Origin: JANNWF01 sp052390415
Lineage (GTDB): Bacteria; Pseudomonadota; Gammaproteobacteria; Xanthomonadales; Xanthomonadaceae
DNA length: 49,529 nt
Direction: 5' to 3'
Assembly (NCBI GenBank): GCA_052390415.1
Contig: JBQTGY010000003.1
Span: forward strand, 1-49,529
Below, in pieces: positions 43,625 to 49,529 of this stretch. The notes beneath the pieces were generated by a model. It did no database searches, was not told the DNA's origin, and was given only the letters and a program-made list of their open reading frames with translations. The position numbers were made by a program, and so were the translations under genes. Within the stretch, counting starts at the first letter, position 1. Each line of letters begins with the position of its first letter.

Positions 43625-46099
43625 ATGGTTATTCGACACGCGCTGCGATCACTGAAACGCGCGCCGATCTTCACCATCGCGGTGATTCTCACCCTCGCCG
43701 TGGGCGTCGCTTCGGTTGCGTCGATGTTTGCCATCGTTTACGGCGTGCTGCTGGCTCCGCTGCCTTATGGCGAACCGGAGCGCTTGCTCAGCGTTCGCCT
43801 TCAGGATCGAGATGCCGGGTGGATCGGGCAGCCGCCGGCGCTGTACGTCACCTACTCGCAACACGCGAAAACTCTGGATGGTGTTGGCTTCTACCGAACC
43901 GGCAGCAGCAACCTGTGGACCGAAGGTGACGATGACGTTGCCGACAGCGTCGTCGCCACCTGGATCACTGCGTCGATGGTGCCGATGCTGCAGATTCCGC
44001 CGCTGCTCGGTCGCTCGTTCAACCCACACGAGGAGCTGCGCGGCGGGCCGAACGCGGTGATGTTGAGCGAAGCCGAATGGCGCTCCCGGTTCAATGCCGC
44101 GCCCGACGTCATCGGCAAGATCTTGATGGTCAACAGCGTGGCCCGCGAGATCATCGGCGTGATGCCGGCGCGGTTCTCGTTCCCGACCCCGGCGACACGC
44201 GTCTGGCTTCCGGCCAAGCGCGTCGACAACGCCACCGTCGGCGAATTCCTCTACGCAGGCGTGGCGCGGCTCGCGCCGGGCGCTACGGCTGAGCAAGTGC
44301 AATCCGAACTGGTCGCGCTGTTGCCGAGGATGGCGGAGTTGTTCCCGCAAGTGGAAAGAGCGAGGAGCGACCAAGTCGCGGGCCGAGTATCGGAAAGTGT
44401 GACGGCAACCTGGCTTGCAGACGTGGGACCAACGCCGATCGTGAAACCCTTGCGCGAGGAAGTCACCGGCGATATTGCCAGCACCCTTTGGATGCTGGCC
44501 GCGGCGTCGGGCCTCGTACTGCTGGTCGCATGGGCAAACGTCACCAACCTGTTGTTGATTCGCGCCGACGGCCGCCAGCCCGAGCTTGCCGTGCGCGCCG
44601 CGCTTGGCGCCGCTCGCTTTCGTACGGCTACCCATTTTCTCGGTGAGGCACTGGTGCTCGGGGCGACCGCCGGCGTTCTTGCGCTGCTGCTGACTTATGG
44701 CGCCGTGCAGACGCTGGTCGCATTTGGCCCCGCCGATGTGCCTCGTCTCGCGGAGGTCGAGGTTGGACTGCCGACCATTGCATTCATCATCCTCATCACA
44801 ATCCTTGGCGTGATCGTATCTGCAGTCGTTCCGGCGGGTCGCTTCTGGCGAACGAATTTGCCGCGCAACCTGCGTGAAGCCGGCCGTGGTGCGTCGACCG
44901 GCAAGTCCCGGCTGCGTGTACGTCATGCCATCACTACCCTGCAGATCGCCGTGGCGCTGGTGGTCACCATCGGATCGGCGCTGTTGCTGCGCACAGCGTT
45001 TGGCCTGTACCAGGTGCATCCGGGTTTCGAGCCAGCTCACGTGACGACGCTGCGCACCCAACTGCCATCGGCGAATTACGACGGCGCGTCCACGGTTGTG
45101 TTCTACGCTCGTTTGGCTGCAGCGGTGCGGCAACTGCCGTTGGTCGAAAGTGCCGGCTTGACGGTAAAGCTGCCGCTCGCTGGTGGCGCAACACTCGAGC
45201 AGACGTTTCGAACGGACACACAGGGGAAAACACGGTCGCTGCCAGTGACCATCATCGACGATGGCTACTTCGCGGCGATGTCGATTCCGCTGCTCGCGGG
45301 TCAGGGGTTCCGCTCGCTCGATCAGGAACGGGGCACGGACATCATCATCAGCCGGCAGGCGGCGGCGACCCTGTTTGGTGATCGGATGGGTACAGCCTCG
45401 GTGGGAAAAAAATTGTTCTTGGACGTATCCGGATTGGTCTACACCGTGATCGGCGTGGTCGGCGATGTACGCGACCAGGACCTCGCAACAGCACCCACGG
45501 CGATGATCTACCGCCCGCTGGCGCTGCCGGTCGACCCAACCGTTGAGCCCGCCCCGCGTGGAAACATGGCACTGGTCGTGAGGTCGTCTGGACCACCAGG
45601 CGCGCTCGTTTCGGCAATCCGACAAAGCCTGCGCCAACTTGATCCAACCGTCGCCATCTACAACGTCGAGACGATGGACAATGTGGTGCGTGCCTCGACG
45701 GCGCGGTTGTCACTGGTTCTCACGCTGATGACGGCGTCCGCGGCGATCACGCTGGTGCTCGGCATGATCGGCTTGTACGGAGTGATGGCGTACATGGTTG
45801 CCCTGCGGACACGCGAGTTCGGTGTACGCGTCGCAATGGGCGCAGACCCGAAGCGCATCACGCGCTTGGTGGCCTCGCGCGGTTTCACCCTGACGGCCAG
45901 CGGCGTTGCCGTCGGGTTTGTTCTGTATGCGTTGGCAGCACCGTTTCTGCGGGCGTTTCTTTACGGCGTCACTGTGGCCGATCCCGCGACTCTGCTGGGC
46001 GCAACGCTGGTGCTGATGGGCACGGCGGCCCTCGCCAGCTGGTTCCCTGCGCGCCGTGCCGCACGCGTCGATCCGGCGCAGGCGCTGCGGACGGAGTAG
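43625..46099 (+). CDS. ABC-type permease of the ADOP/MacB-FtsX group
   Basis: The 824-residue protein is a fused double permease. An N-terminal MacB-PCD unit (first helix APIFTIAVILTLAVGVASVA, then a periplasmic domain) is followed by an FtsX block with ANVTNLLLIRADGRQPELAV. A second MacB-PCD unit and FtsX block contain LRTREFGVRVAMGADPKRI and the ending LASWFPARRAARVDPAQAL. This matches the duplicated orphan permease (ADOP) type. No ATP-binding subunit adjoins it. Such proteins often move lipoproteins, peptides or macrolides, or transmit force to periplasmic enzymes. The ATG at 43625 begins the conserved MVIRHALRSLKRAP. Confidence 0.9.
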   Translation: MVIRHALRSLKRAPIFTIAVILTLAVGVASVASMFAIVYGVLLAPLPYGEPERLLSVRLQDRDAGWIGQPPALYVTYSQHAKTLDGVGFYRTGSSNLWTEGDDDVADSVVATWITASMVPMLQIPPLLGRSFNPHEELRGGPNAVMLSEAEWRSRFNAAPDVIGKILMVNSVAREIIGVMPARFSFPTPATRVWLPAKRVDNATVGEFLYAGVARLAPGATAEQVQSELVALLPRMAELFPQVERARSDQVAGRVSESVTATWLADVGPTPIVKPLREEVTGDIASTLWMLAAASGLVLLVAWANVTNLLLIRADGRQPELAVRAALGAARFRTATHFLGEALVLGATAGVLALLLTYGAVQTLVAFGPADVPRLAEVEVGLPTIAFIILITILGVIVSAVVPAGRFWRTNLPRNLREAGRGASTGKSRLRVRHAITTLQIAVALVVTIGSALLLRTAFGLYQVHPGFEPAHVTTLRTQLPSANYDGASTVVFYARLAAAVRQLPLVESAGLTVKLPLAGGATLEQTFRTDTQGKTRSLPVTIIDDGYFAAMSIPLLAGQGFRSLDQERGTDIIISRQAAATLFGDRMGTASVGKKLFLDVSGLVYTVIGVVGDVRDQDLATAPTAMIYRPLALPVDPTVEPAPRGNMALVVRSSGPPGALVSAIRQSLRQLDPTVAIYNVETMDNVVRASTARLSLVLTLMTASAAITLVLGMIGLYGVMAYMVALRTREFGVRVAMGADPKRITRLVASRGFTLTASGVAVGFVLYALAAPFLRAFLYGVTVADPATLLGATLVLMGTAALASWFPARRAARVDPAQALRTE

Positions 46100-46121
46100 T
46101 TGGGCGAAGCGACCCAACCCT

Positions 46122-46255
46122 GGGACCGAGCGCAGCGAAGGGCTGGCCGCAAGGCGGCCCAACGGCAGAAGCCGCGATAATTTGCAGTCCGGAATTGAAT
46201 CGCGGCTTCCGCCGTTGGGCTGCTGCGCAGCCACGCCTTCACTGCGCTCGGTCCC
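46122..46255. repeat. Long inverted repeat (about 65-bp arms) downstream of the permease gene
   Basis: Starting with GGGACCGAGCGCAG and ending with CTGCGCTCGGTCCC, the 134-bp segment folds into a single long imperfect hairpin. The left arm's CCCAACGGCAGAAGCCGCGA pairs with TCGCGGCTTCCGCCGTTGGG near the centre. The loop is short and lies near 46175-46190. It is non-coding and looks like a MITE or REP-type element; as RNA it would also stop transcription or stabilise the 3' end. Confidence 0.8.
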
Positions 46256-46267
46256 ACTAACATGCCA

Positions 46268-46332
46268 TAGGGTGCGTCTCGACGCACCAGCACTTGGCTT
46301 GAACCGAAGCCGGTGCGTCAAGACGCACCCTA
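46268..46332. repeat. Paired GGTGCGTC-GACGCACC palindromes
   Basis: Two 18-bp palindromes, GGTGCGTCtcGACGCACC near 46271 and GGTGCGTCaaGACGCACC near 46311, are joined by about 22 bp. The outer TAGGGTGCGTC and GACGCACCCTA also pair with each other, so both local and long-range hairpins are possible. Its form is that of a dispersed REP-like unit. Confidence 0.75.
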
Positions 46333-46590
46333 CCTCGCTGGGGAGTTTGTGGAGCCGAGCTTGCTCGGCTGCTGTTGATTGGTCGCCTGCGATTAGATAC
46401 CGGCCCTGATGAGCAAGATGCAGCGGAGCAAGTTCGCGCGCTGTGCACGACGCCTTCGCTTCTCCCGGTCCGCTCTACAAAAATCCTCTTCCGGCGCAGA
46501 CGACCTCGCCCTCTGCTTCTTTGTCCATGAATGTATAGTTCGCCGGGCATGGCGGGTACCCTACCCGGCCACGAATCGCGGAGTGATGTC

Positions 46591-47742
46591 ATGGGTCTGA
46601 TTCAAGCAGTGGCGGGTTCGATTGGCGGTGTGCTCGCCGACCAGTGGAAGGACTTCTACACGGTTCCGGATGGTTTGCCTTCGACGGCAGCGCTGTTTGC
46701 CGCGGTGCCGCGTGGCACCAATGCGGGACGCGGTTCGAATACCAAGGGTTCCTCGAACATCATCACCAACGGCTCGAAGATCGTCGTTCCCGAAGGTTAT
46801 GGGCTGCTGCTGTTCCAGGATGGCAAGGTCACCGGCTTTGCTGCCGAACCCGGCGGGTACGAGTGGCGATCCGACGACCTCAATTCGAAGTCGATCTTCT
46901 CCGGCGACGGTATCGTCGATGCGCTGGTCAAGCAAAGCTGGGAGCGTTTCAAGTTTGGCGGCCAGCCTGGTTCGCAGCAGGCGGCTTTCTTCGTCTCGCT
47001 GAAGGAACTGCCAGACAACCGCTTCGGAACGCAGTCGGAAATCTATTGGGACGACGGGTTCCTCAACACCCAGGTCGGCGCGGTGACGCGCGGCTCCTAT
47101 ACGCTGAAGATCGTCGATCCGATCCTGTTCGTGAAGAACTTCGTGCCGGCGACCTATCTTCAGGTCGGCAAGGTGTTTGATTTCACCGACATGGACAATG
47201 CCGCCGCCGGTCAGCTGTTCAACGAGGTGGTGGGTTCGCTGGCGCCGGCCTTCAGCCTCTACACCAACGACCCGAGCAAGGGCAATCGCATCACCAAGCT
47301 GCAACAGGACTCCATCGGCTTTGCCAAGAGCCTGTCGGCGGCGGTGGAGAATGGCTATCAGTGGAAATCGGATCGCGGCTTGGCCATCGCCAAAACCGCC
47401 ATTGTTTCCATCGAATACGACGCCAACACCAAGGAACTGCTGAAGCAAGTGCAGCGCGCCGACGCGCTGTCGGGTGCGCGTGGCAATTCCAATTTGCAGG
47501 CCAGCGTTGCGGCGGGCATCCAGTCGGCCGGCGAGACCGCCGGTGCGGCAGGCGTAATGGGAATCGGAATGGCCTCCGGCATGTTGGGCGGCATTGGTGG
47601 TTTACAGCAGCCAGTGGCAGCGGCCGCGCCTGCGGCTGACGACCCGATTGCCAAATTGAAGAAAGCCAAGGACATGCTCGATCTCGGGCTGATCACGCAG
47701 GCCGATTACGACGCGGCGAAAGCCAAGGCGCTGGGTTTGTAA
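46591..47742 (+). CDS. SPFH-domain protein with C-terminal SHOCT (YdjI-like)
   Basis: The 383-residue protein has an SPFH/Band 7 core (about 55-260: SKIVVPEGYGLLLFQDGKVT, then GSYTLKIVDPILFVKNFVP), a glycine/alanine/methionine-rich linker and a final SHOCT motif (DDPIAKLKKAKDMLDLGLIT). SPFH proteins assemble membrane microdomain scaffolds, and SHOCT is a small oligomerisation or targeting module. GGAG at 7 nt supports ATG 46591. It is the first gene of a three-gene operon with a zinc-ribbon membrane protein. The set resembles Bacillus ydjI with ydjG/ydjH, which sit with pspA. Confidence 0.85.
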   Translation: MGLIQAVAGSIGGVLADQWKDFYTVPDGLPSTAALFAAVPRGTNAGRGSNTKGSSNIITNGSKIVVPEGYGLLLFQDGKVTGFAAEPGGYEWRSDDLNSKSIFSGDGIVDALVKQSWERFKFGGQPGSQQAAFFVSLKELPDNRFGTQSEIYWDDGFLNTQVGAVTRGSYTLKIVDPILFVKNFVPATYLQVGKVFDFTDMDNAAAGQLFNEVVGSLAPAFSLYTNDPSKGNRITKLQQDSIGFAKSLSAAVENGYQWKSDRGLAIAKTAIVSIEYDANTKELLKQVQRADALSGARGNSNLQASVAAGIQSAGETAGAAGVMGIGMASGMLGGIGGLQQPVAAAAPAADDPIAKLKKAKDMLDLGLITQADYDAAKAKALGL

Positions 47743-47763
47743 GCTGCAAACCACGGAACGACC

Positions 47764-49071
47764 ATGTCGAACGCCCAGGTTCCACCACCACCGCTGCCCG
47801 CCTACACCGGCCCGGGGTCTCCGCAAGACGTGCCGCCGCCAGCGGGCAGTTTTCCGATTGACCCGGAATCGCTGCCCGATGCCATCCGCGACGAACTGCA
47901 GGCACCCGACCCGGTCGCCATCGACACGTCTGCTGCGGAACTGAAGGACGGTCTCAACCGTTGCCCAAAATGCGGCGCGACCGACATCCGTCACAAGCCC
48001 GGCGGCGACACGCTGGTGTGCCTGTATTGCCGCAACGAATGGCATGGTGCGCGGGTCGAAGAGGAATTCGGGCTCGGCGAGGGCCTCGACCAACTTACCG
48101 GCACGATCATCGCGTCCGGTGCGGAAAATATCGCTGCCGATTCCAGCCACCTGATGAGCTTCAAGTGCACCGGCTGCGGCGCCGAAGTGACGGTCAACAC
48201 CGAAAGCCAGATGACCGCGCGTTGTCATTGGTGCCGCCACGTGTTTGGCGTCAACGAACAGGTGGCGAACGGCGCAGTGCCCGATGCGGTGTTGCCCTTC
48301 CACATCAAGAAGGATGATGCGGTAGCGCGCATTCGTCAGTTCGTCGACAAACGCAAACTGTTCGCGCTGAAGGCATTCAAGGAACAGTTCACGCCCGAGA
48401 ACGTCACTGCCGTCTACTTGCCTTACATGATCGTTGATGGCCGGGCCAGCGCCGATGTCGCCGGTCAGGGCGAGATCGAGACGGCGCGATACGAGCGGGG
48501 CAGCGGCGACAAAAAGAAGACCTATTACGATGCCGACGTGTACTACGTCACCCGGCACGTGGACTTCACCGTGGACGACCTGCCGCTGGAATCTTCCGGC
48601 GAACGCGGCAATCTGGATACCAAGGCCAACACCAACAACATCATCAACACGATCCTGCCGTTCGACACCAAGAACGCGGTGAAGTGGAATGCCTCCTATC
48701 TGACCGGCGTCACCTCGGAGAAACGCGACCGCGACGTGGAGCATCTGCGTCCGCGTCTTGAAGACCAACTGCTGTCAATCGCCCGCGCCAAAGTGGTGGA
48801 TTCGGTGGGCGAATACGATCGCGGCGTACGCTGGGAACAGGAAAGCCTGGACGTGCACGGCACGCGTTGGGTGTCGATGTATCTTCCGGTGTGGCTGTAT
48901 TCGTATCACCAGCCGGGCAAAAACGGCGGCCTGTTGCATTACATCGCGGTGAATGGTCGCACCGGCGAGACCATGGGCAGCATCCCGGTGCAGCAGTGGA
49001 AGCTGATCCTCGCCGCACTCACCGTGGGCACCGTTGTGGAAGGCTTGGCAATCTGGATCGTGGGGTTATAA
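47764..49071 (+). CDS. Zinc-ribbon protein with C-terminal membrane helix (YdjG-like)
   Basis: The 435-residue protein has a Pro-rich head (1-40) and two zinc ribbons: CPKCG with CLYC (about 67-90), and CTGCG with CHWC (about 136-158). A mixed alpha/beta domain leads to C-terminal hydrophobic helices (LILAALTVGTVVEGLAIWIV). It starts 21 bp after the SPFH gene. The combination of a TFIIB-like ribbon and a membrane anchor is that of YdjG, which recruits PspA to the membrane in Bacillus; that role here is inferred. Confidence 0.8.
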   Translation: MSNAQVPPPPLPAYTGPGSPQDVPPPAGSFPIDPESLPDAIRDELQAPDPVAIDTSAAELKDGLNRCPKCGATDIRHKPGGDTLVCLYCRNEWHGARVEEEFGLGEGLDQLTGTIIASGAENIAADSSHLMSFKCTGCGAEVTVNTESQMTARCHWCRHVFGVNEQVANGAVPDAVLPFHIKKDDAVARIRQFVDKRKLFALKAFKEQFTPENVTAVYLPYMIVDGRASADVAGQGEIETARYERGSGDKKKTYYDADVYYVTRHVDFTVDDLPLESSGERGNLDTKANTNNIINTILPFDTKNAVKWNASYLTGVTSEKRDRDVEHLRPRLEDQLLSIARAKVVDSVGEYDRGVRWEQESLDVHGTRWVSMYLPVWLYSYHQPGKNGGLLHYIAVNGRTGETMGSIPVQQWKLILAALTVGTVVEGLAIWIVGL

Positions 49072-49074
49072 GTC

Positions 49075-49326
49075 ATGAGCGACGATGGTGGACTTTGGCT
49101 GCTGCTGGCGGGGCCAGCCAGCGCAACCGGCCTGTATTGGGCCATGTACCGGCACTACCGCAACACCGACAAATCGCACGCCTTCGAACACGAAACCGCC
49201 GTCGAGGCCAAGCCGGTGACCGGTAGCGATCAGCAGGTCGGCGAAATAAAGGGCACGCGGGCGACGAGCATCCCAGGCAACAACGTGCACGCGTACCGCA
49301 CGCGGGTGCAGCGAGGGTCAGGTTGA
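49075..49326 (+). CDS. Small membrane protein, third gene of the SPFH operon
   Basis: The 83-residue protein has one N-terminal helix (GGLWLLLAGPASATGLYWAM) and a hydrophilic tail (RHYRNTDKSHAFEHETAVE). Its start lies 3 nt after the previous stop, so it is almost certainly co-translated. It has no recognised domain. By position it corresponds to YdjH-type partners, but sequence similarity cannot be judged. Confidence 0.7.
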   Translation: MSDDGGLWLLLAGPASATGLYWAMYRHYRNTDKSHAFEHETAVEAKPVTGSDQQVGEIKGTRATSIPGNNVHAYRTRVQRGSG

Positions 49327-49529
49327 TACCTGGCAAGCCACGCTTCGGGCCCCCATCAAGACTACACAGCCCATCGGCCTGAGCTCGCTGCAATCTTTGG
49401 ATGGAAAGCCATTCGTTGGTGGTTTCGTTCACTACGCATGCGGCGACCAACCAGTGACCATCGAAATCGGCTCTGACGCAACGTCGGAGCTTGGGCCATC
49501 GTATGGTTACGCTGCTGGGTGGATGATCT
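49327..49529 (+). other. Open frame to the window edge without a canonical start
   Basis: After the small membrane protein, the next frame stays open from about 49252 to the right edge. It reads plausibly as protein (TLRAPIKTTQPIGLSSLQSL, KPFVGGFVHYACG), yet no ATG, GTG or TTG opens it before the last codons. It could be a frameshifted continuation of the small gene or chance. Confidence 0.3.

Noticed and set aside
43649..45637. 662-codon minus-strand frame
   Set aside because: Antisense shadow of the ADOP permease; no domain and no ribosome binding site.
47764..49071. Primosome helicase PriA, suggested by the zinc ribbons
   Set aside because: No Walker motifs or helicase domains are present; the protein ends in membrane helices.

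Overview
This is a GC-rich chromosomal window from a gammaproteobacterium. It is most likely a member of the Lysobacterales (Xanthomonadales), near the Rhodanobacteraceae or Lysobacteraceae. That placement is an inference from gene content and style. Secreted proteins carry the VFANGFE-type tag common in that order, and the window also holds a DUF4386 protein, an ADOP-type permease, a kinase/SUMF1/hydrolase fusion and a secreted GH44. No rRNA, tRNA, CRISPR array or intact prophage was seen.

Region 1 (1-6490) is an accessory, decaying zone. A non-ribosomal peptide synthetase (condensation plus adenylation) runs off the left edge. Divergent from it is the head of a cytochrome P450. That fragment is joined tail-to-tail to the head of a lipoprotein gene, which has a stop codon directly after its lipobox cysteine. 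Next comes an IS21-type insertion sequence remnant with five 25-bp terminal repeats, a nonsense-interrupted istA and no istB. About 0.7 kb of unassignable sequence follows, ending in another tandem repeat.

Region 2 (6493-8999) is an arsenic operon on the minus strand: arsR, arsI (C-As lyase), arsN (GNAT), arsC (thioredoxin type), an aqpS-like channel, and a 48-codon membrane-protein stub where the operon breaks off beside the IS debris. Most junctions overlap by 4 nt. A perfect inverted repeat sits on the arsR start codon.

Region 3 (9245-16456) holds stand-alone housekeeping and envelope genes: a secreted two-repeat protein, a STAS-like protein, an ECF sigma factor with its own membrane tail, a membrane-anchored endonuclease/exonuclease/phosphatase protein, a SnoaL-like protein, a DUF4386 protein, a small membrane protein and a serine beta-lactamase-like hydrolase.

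Region 4 (16775-27221) is the most interesting block. It is a tightly overlapping five-gene operon: MoxR AAA+ ATPase, DUF5682, VWA, double-SWIM protein, and a giant WGR-DUF4132 protein. It matches the uncharacterised Escherichia coli yehL-yehM-yehP-yehQ set plus yehI. The likely logic is an ATPase/VWA chaperone-like pair serving SWIM and WGR nucleic-acid or ADP-ribose-linked partners.

Region 5 (27276-46099) carries a DUF1579-like gene and a glutathione transferase divergent from a WYL regulator. It continues with an FG-GAP secreted protein, an RND efflux pair, a GH44 glycoside hydrolase, a conserved hypothetical, a second beta-lactamase-like hydrolase, a SnoaL-like protein behind a kinase/SUMF1/hydrolase fusion, and an ADOP-type permease.

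Region 6 (46100-49529) starts with two long hairpin repeats. They are followed by a three-gene operon (SPFH-SHOCT protein, zinc-ribbon membrane protein, small membrane protein) resembling the Bacillus ydjI/ydjG/ydjH part of a PspA stress locus, without pspA in view.
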